Part shown: in pieces, positions 9,064 through 17,058 of the stretch
How positions within the stretch are numbered: position 1 is the first letter of the stretch
Layout of the letters: every line of letters begins with the position of its first letter
DNA from: Nocardioides jiangsuensis
GTDB taxonomy: Bacteria > Actinomycetota > Actinomycetes > Propionibacteriales > Nocardioidaceae
DNA length: 64,000 bases
Direction of reading: 5' to 3'
Assembly (NCBI RefSeq): GCF_019679455.1
Contig: NZ_JAIEZQ010000002.1
Span: 1-64,000 of the forward strand
The notes under the pieces: model-generated
Databases searched by the model: none
What the model was told of the DNA's origin: nothing
Seen by the model: the letters and a program-made list of their open reading frames with translations, nothing else
Program-made: the position numbers and the translations under genes

Positions 9064-10239
9064 TCAGGCCGCGGCGCCATCCTCCGTCGCGGTCCCGCCG
9101 AGGAGCCCGCCGGGAGCGATGGAGGCGACCTTCGCGGTGGCCTTCTTGCCGAAGTCGTTGGGCAGCGAGAGCCGGAAGACCTTCTTCCACGCCGAGCCGA
9201 CCTGCCTGGGCAGCGAGCCGGTCGTGTAGGTCAGGCCGTAGCGCTCGAAGAGCTCCTGCACCTTCGGGGCGATCTCCTGGTACCGGTTGCTGGGCAGGTC
9301 CGGGAACAGGTGGTGCTCGACCTGGAAGGACAGGTTGCCGGTCATCAGGTGCATCAGCGGGCTGCCCGTGATGTTGGCCGAGCCGAGCATCTGGCGCAGG
9401 TACCACTCGCCGCGGGTCTCGCCCTCGATCGAGCGGCGCTCGAAGGTCTCGACGCCCTCGGGAAAGTGGCCGCACATGATCACCGAGTGGGTCCACAGGT
9501 TGCGGACCAGGTTGGCGGTCGCGTTCGCGGACAGCGTCGTGGCCGCCGACGGACCGGACAGGACGGGGTGCAGCACGTAGTCCTTGGTCATCTGCGAGCG
9601 GATCTTCTTCAGCACCTGCTTGCCGCGGGCCTTGAACTCCGGGCTGGACCGGCGCTTCTTGCTGCGCAGGTTCTTGCCGAGCTCGAGGTCGTAGGCCGCG
9701 ATGCCGTACTCGAAGAAGCAGGCGTTGATGAAGTTCCACAGCGGCTGGGCCAGGTAGAGCGGGTACCAGCGCTGGTCCTCGTCGACGCGCATGATGCCGT
9801 AGCCGAGGTCGTTGTCGCGGCCGATCACGTTGGTGTAGGTGTGGTGGACCTCGTTGTGCGAGTGCTTCCACTGCTCCGACGGCGACGCGTTGTCCCACTC
9901 CCACGTGGTCGAGTGGATCTTCGGGTCCCGCATCCAGTCCCACTGGCCGTGCATGACGTTGTGGCCGATCTCCATGTTCTCGAGGATCTTGGCGACCGAG
10001 AGGCCCGCGGTGCCCGCGAGCCAGGCCGGCGGGAACAGCGAGAACAGCAGCACCGCGCGGCTGGACAGCTCGAGCTTGCGCTGCACGTCGATCACCTTGC
10101 GGATGTACGCCGCGTCGCTCTCCCCGCGGGAGGCGACCACCTCGGCGCGGATCGCGTCGAGCTCGGCGCCGAGGGTCTCGATGTCCTCGTCGGTGAGGTG
10201 GGCGATCGGGTTGTCGGGCTTCTTCTGCAGTGTGGTCAT
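9064..10239 (-). CDS. Fatty-acid (acyl-CoA/acyl-lipid) desaturase, DesA3-like
   Basis: Di-iron membrane desaturase, 391 residues. Three histidine boxes: HNVMH (93-97), HSHNEVHH (126-133) and QVEHH (306-310). Family members introduce a cis double bond, usually at the delta-9 position, into long acyl chains, using electrons from a reductase. The ATG at 10239 has GAAGGAG upstream. The partner reductase is 20 bp upstream in the same operon, the arrangement of mycobacterial DesA3 with Rv3230c. The double-bond position is inferred, not visible. Confidence 0.92.
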   Translation of the reverse strand: MTTLQKKPDNPIAHLTDEDIETLGAELDAIRAEVVASRGESDAAYIRKVIDVQRKLELSSRAVLLFSLFPPAWLAGTAGLSVAKILENMEIGHNVMHGQWDWMRDPKIHSTTWEWDNASPSEQWKHSHNEVHHTYTNVIGRDNDLGYGIMRVDEDQRWYPLYLAQPLWNFINACFFEYGIAAYDLELGKNLRSKKRRSSPEFKARGKQVLKKIRSQMTKDYVLHPVLSGPSAATTLSANATANLVRNLWTHSVIMCGHFPEGVETFERRSIEGETRGEWYLRQMLGSANITGSPLMHLMTGNLSFQVEHHLFPDLPSNRYQEIAPKVQELFERYGLTYTTGSLPRQVGSAWKKVFRLSLPNDFGKKATAKVASIAPGGLLGGTATEDGAAA

Positions 10240-10259
10240 GGGATCTCCTTCGTTGAAGG

Positions 10260-11378
10260 TCAGAGGTCGATGTCGCAGGCGCCGGCCGGGGCCGAGACGC
10301 AGGTCTGGACGAGCACGCCGTCGCCGGGGACGGCGGTGGTCAGGTCGCCGGAGCGCAGGTCGCGCACCGCGCCCTGACGCAGCGGCAGCACGCACGAGTA
10401 GCAGATGCCCATCCGGCAGCCGGAGGGCATCAGGACGCCGGCCTCCTCGCCGGCGTCGAGGATCGGGGTGGCGCCGTCGACCTCGAGGACGGTGCCGTCC
10501 TGGGTGAAGGTCACGGTGCCGCCCTCGCCGGGCTCGGCGAGCTCGACCTTGAACCGCTCGGTGTGCAGGCGGTCGGCGAGCCCGGCCGCGGCCCAGTGCT
10601 CCTCGATCGCGTCGAGCAGGCCGCTCGGCCCGCAGGCCCAGGTCTCCCGCTCGGCGAGGTCGGGCACGAGCGCCGCCAGCGCCTCGACGTCGAGGCGACC
10701 GGCGCTGTCGGTGTGCTGCTCCACCAGGCGCAGCCGACCGTCGGTGGCCAGCGCCCGCAGCTCGTCACCGAAGATCACGTCCTCGGCGCTCCTCTCGGAG
10801 TGCACGAGCACGACGTCCCGCAGCCGGTCGAGGCCGGAGCGCAGCATGCCCATCACCGGGGTGATGCCGCTGCCGCCGGTGACGAAGAGGACTTTGTCCG
10901 GGGCCGGGTCGGGGAGGACGAAGTCGCCGAGGGCCTGGTCGAGATGGACCAGCTGGCCGGCGCGCAGCTCCTGGGCGAGGTGCAGGCTCACGGTGCCGTC
11001 GGGAACGGCCTTGGCGGTGATGGTGAGCAGGCCGTCGGGCGCCTCGGGCGTCGAGGTCAGCGAGTAGGAGCGCCACAGCCGCACGCCGTTGACGTCGAGG
11101 CCGACCCGCACGTACTGGCCGGGGACGTGCCCCTGCCAGGCGCCGCCGGGGCGCAGCACCACGGTGACCGCGTCGCCGGTCTCGGGGCGTACCTCGACGA
11201 CGCGGGCGCGGAGGTCCGCGCCCCGGCGCAGCGGCCGGAACATGTCGAGGTAGTCCGAGGGCTGGAGGGGAGTGGTCACCCGCTCGGCGAGCCTCAGGGC
11301 CCGGTCGCGCAGCGACGCGGTGACGGTCGACGGGGACCGGTCACCGGTGGCGCGGCTGGGACGGACAGAAAAGGACAT
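10260..11378 (-). CDS. Ferredoxin reductase-type electron donor for the desaturase (Rv3230c-like)
   Basis: 372 residues: an FAD-binding barrel with RSYS (103-106), an NAD(P)H domain with GGSGITP (168-174) and WACGPSG, and a C-terminal plant-type [2Fe-2S] domain with Cys321, Cys326, Cys329 and Cys360. It passes electrons from NAD(P)H to the di-iron desaturase encoded immediately downstream. The ATG at 11378 was chosen by alignment to the family start; codons upstream overlap the intergenic operator region. Confidence 0.92.
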   Translation of the reverse strand: MSFSVRPSRATGDRSPSTVTASLRDRALRLAERVTTPLQPSDYLDMFRPLRRGADLRARVVEVRPETGDAVTVVLRPGGAWQGHVPGQYVRVGLDVNGVRLWRSYSLTSTPEAPDGLLTITAKAVPDGTVSLHLAQELRAGQLVHLDQALGDFVLPDPAPDKVLFVTGGSGITPVMGMLRSGLDRLRDVVLVHSERSAEDVIFGDELRALATDGRLRLVEQHTDSAGRLDVEALAALVPDLAERETWACGPSGLLDAIEEHWAAAGLADRLHTERFKVELAEPGEGGTVTFTQDGTVLEVDGATPILDAGEEAGVLMPSGCRMGICYSCVLPLRQGAVRDLRSGDLTTAVPGDGVLVQTCVSAPAGACDIDL

Positions 11379-11391
11379 GTACCCAGCATGA

Positions 11392-11460
11392 CTGTGCACA
11401 GGGGTAAACTCCTGTCCGCTGAACGTGAACTTCTGGAAGCCGATTGTTCGGAGGGAACAA
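11392..11460. promoter_or_regulatory. Inverted repeats in the desaturase/PucR divergent promoter
   Basis: The 85-bp gap holds three dyads: CTGTGCACAG (11392-11401, perfect), CAGG-8-CCTG (11400-11415) and TTGTTC-GGAGG-GAACAA (11444-11460, perfect 6-bp arms). The last one carries the Shine-Dalgarno GGAGG of the regulator gene in its centre. They are plausible operators for the divergent regulator (inference). Confidence 0.5.
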
Positions 11461-11463
11461 ATC

Positions 11464-12711
11464 ATGGACGAATCCCCCTCCAGCCCCGCTCCGCGAGGGG
11501 CGGCCGACCTGCAGCTGGACGCGGACATCGGCGCCGTCCTGCGGGACCGGCTGCCCGCGGTCGCGGCCCAGACCGTGGCAGCGGTCACCGAGGAGGTGCC
11601 GAGCTACGCGGGCGGTTTCAGCGGCACGATGGGCGACAACATCGAGGCCGCGGTGCAGATGGCGCTGGCCGGCTTCCTCAAGCTCGCCTCCGGCAGCCGC
11701 GACTCCGACCCGAGCACGCCGCACGGCCCCACGCTGGAGGGCGCCTACGCCCTCGGTCGCGGTGAGGCGCGCAGCGGCAGGTCCATGGACGCGCTGCTCG
11801 CCGCCTACCGGGTCGGTGCCCGGGTCGCCTGGCGGGAGATGGCCGACGCCGCGACCAAGGCCGGGGTCGCCGCGTCCACGATGGCCCGCTTCGCCGAGCT
11901 GGTCTTCGCCTACATCGACGAGCTGTCCGCGGCCAGCGTCGCGGGGCACACCGACGAGCTGTCCACCACGGGGCGGGTCCGCGAGCGCTACCTCGACCGG
12001 CTGGCCCGGAACCTGCTCTCCGGCGCGAGTGCCGACGTGCTCGCGGCCAGCGCGGAGCGGGCGGACTGGCCCGAGCCGCGCACCCTGACCGCCGTGCTGC
12101 TGCCGGCCGCACAGGTGCGGGGCGTGCTGTCGCTGCTCGGATCGGGGACGCTGCGCGTGGGGGACGAGCTGCCCGGCCTCGAGGACAGCGAGGAGCTCTC
12201 GCTGCTGCTGGTCCCCGACATGGAGGGCCGCGACCGGCGGCGGCTGCTGCGGGTCCTGGCCGGCAAGCACGCGGTGGTGGGCCCGCCCCGCCCGTGGCTG
12301 GCCGCGCGGGCGTCGTACCTGCGTGCCGCGCGGGTGGTGGACCTCGTCCCCGCCCCGGACCCGCCCGCCCCGCTGGACACCGAGGACCACCTGGTCGACG
12401 TGGTGCTCGGTGCGGACCCCGACGCGCTCGCCGACCTGCGCACCCGCGTCCTCGAGCCGCTGGGCGAGCTCCGGCCGGCCACCGCACAGCGGCTCGGGGA
12501 GACGCTGCGCTCCTGGTTGCTGCACCAGGGCAGGCGGGACGACGTCGCCGCCGACCTCCACGTGCACGCGCAGACCGTGCGCTACCGGATGGGGCAGCTG
12601 CGCGACCTGTACGGCGACCGGCTCGACGACGCGCAGGTGGTGCTGGAGCTGCTCCTGGCCCTGCACCCGCCGGCGGGCGAGGACGTCGTGCTGCCGGACG
12701 ACGAGGACTGA
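11464..12711 (+). CDS. PucR/CdaR-family transcriptional regulator
   Basis: 415 residues. The C terminus has the PucR helix-turn-helix (WLLHQGRRDDVAADLHVHAQ, then TVRYRMGQL). The N-terminal two thirds is an all-helical sensory region with LGRGEARSG and a GGDEF-remnant-like middle. The ATG at 11464 has GGAGGGAA upstream. It is divergent from the desaturase-reductase operon and most likely controls it, perhaps sensing acyl-CoA or membrane state. PucR-type FasR controls fatty-acid synthesis in Streptomyces, but this protein is not shown to be its orthologue. Confidence 0.85.
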   Translation: MDESPSSPAPRGAADLQLDADIGAVLRDRLPAVAAQTVAAVTEEVPSYAGGFSGTMGDNIEAAVQMALAGFLKLASGSRDSDPSTPHGPTLEGAYALGRGEARSGRSMDALLAAYRVGARVAWREMADAATKAGVAASTMARFAELVFAYIDELSAASVAGHTDELSTTGRVRERYLDRLARNLLSGASADVLAASAERADWPEPRTLTAVLLPAAQVRGVLSLLGSGTLRVGDELPGLEDSEELSLLLVPDMEGRDRRRLLRVLAGKHAVVGPPRPWLAARASYLRAARVVDLVPAPDPPAPLDTEDHLVDVVLGADPDALADLRTRVLEPLGELRPATAQRLGETLRSWLLHQGRRDDVAADLHVHAQTVRYRMGQLRDLYGDRLDDAQVVLELLLALHPPAGEDVVLPDDED

Positions 12712-12746
12712 GGTCGCGTCCGCCGTACGGACTGGTCGTCGACGGG

Positions 12747-13250
12747 TCAGGCCCGCGCCTCGCCGCGCGCCTCGCGCACCAGCGAGTGCAGCAGGGTGGT
12801 CACCTCGTGGATCTGCGGGATGTCCCGCATCACGACCGTTCCCTCCTCGCTCGCGGCGGAGACCCGCAGCGTCCCCGCCCGGGCGACGCGGTCGAGCAGC
12901 CCCTGCTCGAAGGCGACGTCGTTGACCCGGCTCAGCGGGATGTCGCGGCCGGTGCGGCGCAGGACGCCCTTGCGGGTCGCGATCCGCTGGTCGGTGATCG
13001 TGTAGGTGCGCCGCTGCCACCGGATGAACGGCCAGATCCCGAACACCGCGACCACCCCGGCGAAGGCCACCCAGGCGGCGACGTCGAGCCACGCGAGGAA
13101 GCCGGACTCCGGCGTGACCGCCAGCACGACGACGAGCCCGACGAGCGCGGCGAGACAGATCAGACCCGGCACCAGCAGGTGCTTCCAGTGCTCGTGCATC
13201 TCGCGGATGACGCGCTCGCCGCCGCCCAGCTCGTCAGCCGGAAAACCCAT
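12747..13250 (-). CDS. bPH2 (YdbS/YdbT-like) PH domain membrane protein
   Basis: 167 residues. Two membrane helices (about 25-50 and 55-75) are followed by a bacterial PH domain with the family pattern TYTITDQRI, GVLRRTGRDIPLSRVNDV and FEQGLLDRVARAGTL. Function of the family is unclear. The ATG at 13250 starts a typical family N terminus. It converges on the PucR gene with a 35-bp gap. Confidence 0.85.
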   Translation of the reverse strand: MGFPADELGGGERVIREMHEHWKHLLVPGLICLAALVGLVVVLAVTPESGFLAWLDVAAWVAFAGVVAVFGIWPFIRWQRRTYTITDQRIATRKGVLRRTGRDIPLSRVNDVAFEQGLLDRVARAGTLRVSAASEEGTVVMRDIPQIHEVTTLLHSLVREARGEARA

Positions 13251-13435
13251 GCCGCACCCCACGCTCGTCCGTGTCTCGGAGTCCTGCCCCTCACGATGCG
13301 CGGCCGGGCCGTGCCCGGGCATCACCCGGCAGGGGTGAGCCATCCGGGGCCACCGGCCGGGCCGTGGGGCGGGCGGGCGTTGGTGCGGGCGCGCCGTACC
13401 GCTGGTGTGCCCTGCGTGTCCGCCCTTCGTGGGAG

Positions 13436-13450
13436 CCTGTCCGGGACAGG
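13436..13450. promoter_or_regulatory. 15-bp perfect palindrome upstream of the DUF1622 gene
   Basis: CCTGTCC-G-GGACAGG, with 7-bp arms and a 1-bp centre, 28 bp before the GTG start. Candidate repressor site. The rest of the 228-bp gap (13251-13478) shows no gene. Confidence 0.4.
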
Positions 13451-13478
13451 GTCGAGCGGTGGGACGTGAGGAGCAGGC

Positions 13479-13886
13479 GTGAGCTTCGTCGAGGTCATGG
13501 AGGTGACGGCGCAGGGCTTCGAGGCCTTCGGCGCCGCTGTCCTCGTGCTGGGCCTGCTGTGGTCGCTCGGGCTCGCGGCCCTGGTCTGGCGGCGCTCCCG
13601 CCAGGGCCAGGAGGCGTACCGCGTGCTGCGGTCGGCGTTCGGCGGCGTGCTCCTGCTGGGTCTGGAGATCCTCGTCGCCGCGGACCTGATCAAGACGGTC
13701 GCCGTGGCCACCACCATCGAGAACGTCGGCGTGCTCGGCCTGATCGTGCTGATCCGGACCTTCCTCAGCTTCTCCCTCGAGGTCGAGATCGAGGGCACGC
13801 TGCCCTGGCGGCGGGCCACCACGAGCGGGGTCGGTGTGATGGCCCGGGCCGCCGCCGACGCGCGCCGTACCGGTGCCGAGCAGTAG
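13479..13886 (+). CDS. DUF1622 family membrane protein
   Basis: 135 residues. Three hydrophobic segments (about 15-37, 50-72, 83-102) and the DUF1622 signature (LGLEILVAADLIKTV, then LIRTFLSFSLEVEIEG). GTG start with GTGAGGAG upstream. The family is uncharacterised. Its stop overlaps or abuts the start of the next gene, so the two are probably co-transcribed. Confidence 0.85.
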   Translation: MSFVEVMEVTAQGFEAFGAAVLVLGLLWSLGLAALVWRRSRQGQEAYRVLRSAFGGVLLLGLEILVAADLIKTVAVATTIENVGVLGLIVLIRTFLSFSLEVEIEGTLPWRRATTSGVGVMARAAADARRTGAEQ

Positions 13887-13890
13887 CGGC

Positions 13891-14748
13891 ATGGCCGGCC
13901 CGCTGCGCACCCGCCTCCTCGCCTTCGGTGTCGCCGCCGTCCTGCTCACCCTGCTCGACCTGGTGTGGCTGGGCTACATCGCCGCCGACCTGTACCGGCG
14001 CGAGCTGGGCGTCCTGCTCGCCGACCCGCCGCGCCCCGGCGCCGCCGTGGCGTTCTACCTGCTGTTCGTGGCCGGCCTGGTGCACTTCGTGGTCCTGCCG
14101 GCGCTGGCGCGCGGCGGGGGCGGGGTGCGCCGGGCCGTCGGGTCGGGGGCGTTCTTCGGGCTGGTCGCCTACGCGACCTGGGACCTGACGAACCTCGCGG
14201 TGCTTGACGGCTTCCCGGCGTCGCTGGTCCCGGTCGACCTGGCGTGGGGTGCGGCGCTGGCGGCGTCGGTCAGCGGGCTCACCACGCTCGTCGTACGCCG
14301 GCTCGAGCGGCCTCCTCGGGAGGCTGCCCGGCCTGCGCGCGAGAGCGCCGCGGACGTGTGGTTCGACCTCCGGTTCCGCGACCTCGACGCCTTCGGGCAC
14401 GTCTACCACGCGGAGTACCTCACCTTCCTCGACGAGGCGCGCACCGGGTGGTTCCGGCGGGTGCTCGAGCTCGACGACCCGGGCTCGTACGTCGTGGCCC
14501 GTGTGGAGATCGACTACCGGAGCTCGCTCGCGCTCGACGACGAGGGGGTGACCGTGCGGCACGCGGTCGAGCGGACGGGACGGACCAGCCTCACCCTGCG
14601 CGAGACGATGCTGGCCCGGGGCGGACGGACCGTCGCACAGGCCCGGGTGGTCGTGGTGCTGCGGGACCGCGCCACGGGGGAGCCGCGTGCGCTGACCGAG
14701 CAGGAGCGCGAGCGTTGCGCCTCCCACGCGGTCGCCGGCACTGCGTGA
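13891..14748 (+). CDS. DUF2177 membrane domain fused to a hotdog (4HBT) thioesterase
   Basis: 285 residues. Residues about 1-140 are a DUF2177 integral membrane domain (LDLVWLGYIAADLYRRELG and YATWDLTNLAVLDGFP, four hydrophobic segments). Residues about 155-285 are an acyl-CoA thioesterase hotdog (VWFDLRFRDLDAFGHVYHA, then FLDEARTGWF). The two domains are normally separate proteins. The join is in frame with no stop, so a membrane-tethered thioesterase is encoded unless the reading frame is an assembly error. An in-frame GTG at 13873 is an alternative start; neither start has a strong ribosome site. Confidence 0.8.
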   Translation: MAGPLRTRLLAFGVAAVLLTLLDLVWLGYIAADLYRRELGVLLADPPRPGAAVAFYLLFVAGLVHFVVLPALARGGGGVRRAVGSGAFFGLVAYATWDLTNLAVLDGFPASLVPVDLAWGAALAASVSGLTTLVVRRLERPPREAARPARESAADVWFDLRFRDLDAFGHVYHAEYLTFLDEARTGWFRRVLELDDPGSYVVARVEIDYRSSLALDDEGVTVRHAVERTGRTSLTLRETMLARGGRTVAQARVVVVLRDRATGEPRALTEQERERCASHAVAGTA

Positions 14749-14792
14749 CCGGCCGGGCCCGGCCCGGCGACCGGCGCGGCCCGGTGACTGGC

Positions 14793-14808
14793 GGCCGGCA
14801 TTCCGGCC
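14793..14808 (+). terminator. Short hairpin after the DUF2177-thioesterase gene
   Basis: GGCCGG/CCGGCC with a CATT loop, 44 nt after the stop codon. No T-tract, so the call is tentative. Confidence 0.35.
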
Positions 14809-14841
14809 ACAAGCCCGCCACGTCTGCCGCAGACTGAGCGG

Positions 14842-15852
14842 GTGAACGGGAACCGGGCCATCGTCCTCGGCGTCGTGCTGGCGCTGTTCGTCGCCGTGAC
14901 CGTCTTCGCGTTGCTGGCGGGTCGCCTGACCCCGCCGTCCTCGGCGCCCCCGTCCAGGCCCGCCGGCGGGGACAGGCCGTCCGTGTCCTCCCTGCCCAAG
15001 CCCTCGCCCTCGCCCTCCCTGCCGAGCGAGTCGCCGTCCTCGCCGACGGGCTCACCCTCGCCGGACGGCGGAGAGTCGCCGACCCCCACCAGGCCACCCG
15101 TGACCCGGATCGCCGCCGTCGGGGACACCGGGACCGGCGACGACGCCCAGCTCGCCACGGTGCAGGAGATGGTGGACCAGACTCGCGACGGTGAGCCGTA
15201 CGAGGCTCTCGTCCTCCTTGGCGACCTCGTCTATGAGGACGGTGACGCGGAGCTTGTCGACGATCGGGTCACGGAACCGTTCGCGCCGCTGGTCGAGGAC
15301 GGTACCGAGCTGGTGCCCGTGCTCGGCAACCACGACTACGAGAGCGACGAGCAGGACGAGATCCTGGCCGCGCTCGGCCGGGACCGCTCGTGGTACGTCG
15401 AGCAGATCGGAACGGTGCGCGTCGTCGCCCTGGACTCCGAACGCATCGACGACCCGGAACAGCTCGAGTGGCTCGAGGACACGCTCGCGGAGCCACAGCC
15501 GCCGGGGACGTGGACCGTCGCTGCGATGCACCGACCGGCGTACTCCGCCGGCGAGCACGGCTCCGACGAGTCGGTCCAGGAGCACTGGGTGCCGCTCTTC
15601 GAGGAGTACGACGTGCCGCTGGTCCTGGCCGGGCACGACCACGACTACCAGCGCTCGGAGCCGATCGACGACGTGGTCTACGTCGTCTCCGGCGGCGGCG
15701 CCAAGCTGCGTCCCGCGGGCGAGGAGGACTTCACCGCGGTCAGCACCTCCACGCTGCACTTCCTCGAGCTGGTCTTCCACGAGAAGCGCATCGTCGGGAA
15801 GGCGATCGACCAGTCCGGGGAGGTCATCGACGCGTTCGCCATCGGTCGGTAG
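14842..15852 (+). CDS. Membrane-anchored calcineurin-like metallophosphoesterase
   Basis: 336 residues. One N-terminal hydrophobic segment (8-28), then a Ser/Pro/Thr-rich linker (30-85), then a metallophosphoesterase domain with AAVGDTG, LLGDLVYEDG, VLGNHDYE, AMHRP and AGHDHDYQRSE. The catalytic domain is expected outside the membrane; the substrate is unknown. GTG start at 14842. A CAGACT -10-like box 6 nt upstream and no ribosome site suggest a leaderless message. Confidence 0.87.
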   Translation: MNGNRAIVLGVVLALFVAVTVFALLAGRLTPPSSAPPSRPAGGDRPSVSSLPKPSPSPSLPSESPSSPTGSPSPDGGESPTPTRPPVTRIAAVGDTGTGDDAQLATVQEMVDQTRDGEPYEALVLLGDLVYEDGDAELVDDRVTEPFAPLVEDGTELVPVLGNHDYESDEQDEILAALGRDRSWYVEQIGTVRVVALDSERIDDPEQLEWLEDTLAEPQPPGTWTVAAMHRPAYSAGEHGSDESVQEHWVPLFEEYDVPLVLAGHDHDYQRSEPIDDVVYVVSGGGAKLRPAGEEDFTAVSTSTLHFLELVFHEKRIVGKAIDQSGEVIDAFAIGR

Positions 15853-15883
15853 CCGCTCGAAAGGCTCCGGGCGTCTCGCCTCC

Positions 15884-16525
15884 TCAGCGCCTGCGGGTCA
15901 GCGAGAGGAACTCCGCGCGTGAGGAGGGGTTGTCCCGGAGGGCGCCGAAGAGAGCCGAGGTGACCGTCCGGGCGCCGACCGCGCGGACTCCCCGCAGGCT
16001 CATGCAGGTGTGCTGGGCCTCGATCACGACACCGACACCGCGTGGTGCGAGCTGGCGCTCGAGGTGCTCCGCGATCTGCTTGGTCAACCGCTCCTGCGTC
16101 TGCGCGCGGTGGCTGAAGTGGTCCACCACCCGTGCGAACTTCGACAGGCCGAGGATCCGTTCGGCGGGCAGGTAGCCGACATGTGCCACGCCTACGAACG
16201 GCAGCATGTGGTGCTCGCACACCGACCGCACCGGGATGTCCTCGACGAGCACCAGCTCGTCGTACCCCTCGGAGTTGGCGAAGGTGGTGAAGTCGAAGGC
16301 GCCGGCTGTGAGCATCTCGGCGTAGGCGTGTGCCATCCGCCGAGGCGTCTCGGCCATGTCGGGGCCGTCGACGGGCTGGCCGAGGGCGGCGAGCAGGTCG
16401 GCGGCCGCCTTCTCGGCCAGGGCGAGGTCCACTGGCGCTGCATCGTGCACCACCCGGGGCCGCCACGAGACGACGGCGGGACCGTCCGACTCGCGGGCGG
16501 CAACGGCGTCGGTGCGCGGAGTCAC
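15884..16525 (-). CDS. folE: GTP cyclohydrolase I (FolE)
   Basis: 213 residues. Converts GTP to 7,8-dihydroneopterin triphosphate, the first step to tetrahydrofolate and other pterins. Zinc ligands and active site are present: CEHH (Cys103, His106) and HTCM (Cys174). It overlaps the doxX-like gene by 4 bp, so translation is coupled. No other folate gene is nearby, and the divergent regulator suggests this is an inducible extra copy rather than the housekeeping one (inference). Confidence 0.92.
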   Translation of the reverse strand: MTPRTDAVAARESDGPAVVSWRPRVVHDAAPVDLALAEKAAADLLAALGQPVDGPDMAETPRRMAHAYAEMLTAGAFDFTTFANSEGYDELVLVEDIPVRSVCEHHMLPFVGVAHVGYLPAERILGLSKFARVVDHFSHRAQTQERLTKQIAEHLERQLAPRGVGVVIEAQHTCMSLRGVRAVGARTVTSALFGALRDNPSSRAEFLSLTRRR

Positions 16526-16965
16526 CGGGCGTCCCGAGCAGTCGGGGGCGCCGTGAGGGTGGGCGAGGCCAGCCGCGCCAGCGCGAGCGCACCGGCCAGG
16601 AGGCCGACGTCACGCAGGGCCACGTCGAGGTAGGCGCCCATCGTGACGAGGTTGACGATGATGCCCAGCAGCCAGGCGGCCACCACGTAGCCGCCGATCG
16701 CGGGTCGTACGGCGACCAGGACGCCGGCCAGGACCTCGACGACCCCCACGGCGAGCATCGCCTGGTGAGCGTCACCCGGGACGATCCCGTTCACCCAGGG
16801 GGCAAGGTACTGCTCCCAGTCGGTCAGCCGGCCGAGGAACTTGTCGAGGCCGAACACGATGGGTGCGACCGTGAAGACGGTGCGGAGAAGCAGGAACGCC
16901 TGGCGAACGTTGCCGGCCATGACGGCGGGGGTTGCCGGCGAGTGGAGGAAGCGGAGGTGGGTCAT
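16522..16965 (-). CDS. DoxX-like membrane protein
   Basis: 147 residues with four hydrophobic segments and the DoxX/DoxD-like start LLRTVFTVAPIVFGLDKF, then a VNGIVPGDAHQ loop and VGVVEVLAGVLVAV. It is the first gene of a two-gene operon with folE (4-bp overlap). Members are implicated in redox or thiol homeostasis in some bacteria; the role here is not visible. Confidence 0.8.
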   Translation of the reverse strand: MTHLRFLHSPATPAVMAGNVRQAFLLLRTVFTVAPIVFGLDKFLGRLTDWEQYLAPWVNGIVPGDAHQAMLAVGVVEVLAGVLVAVRPAIGGYVVAAWLLGIIVNLVTMGAYLDVALRDVGLLAGALALARLASPTLTAPPTARDAR

Positions 16966-16980
16966 GGTGGTCTCCCGGTC

Positions 16981-17058
16981 TCTAAAAAGATATGCTGTTG
17001 ACGTTAGAACGCTCTCGCTGTTTCGTCAATAGACTTCTCTTTTAGAAAGTATGTCATC
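16981..17058. promoter_or_regulatory. AT-rich divergent promoter/operator doxX-folE versus regulator
   Basis: An AT-rich island in GC-rich surroundings. On the minus strand TTGACG (17024-17029), 17 bp, TAACGT (17001-17006) makes a good promoter for doxX-folE. The sequence CTAAAAAGATATG (16982-16994) recurs in inverted, imperfect form as TCTTTTAGAAAG (17038-17049), and TTGACG/CGTCAA (16998-17003, 17024-17029) are inverted. These are candidate binding sites for the divergent regulator. Confidence 0.55.
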
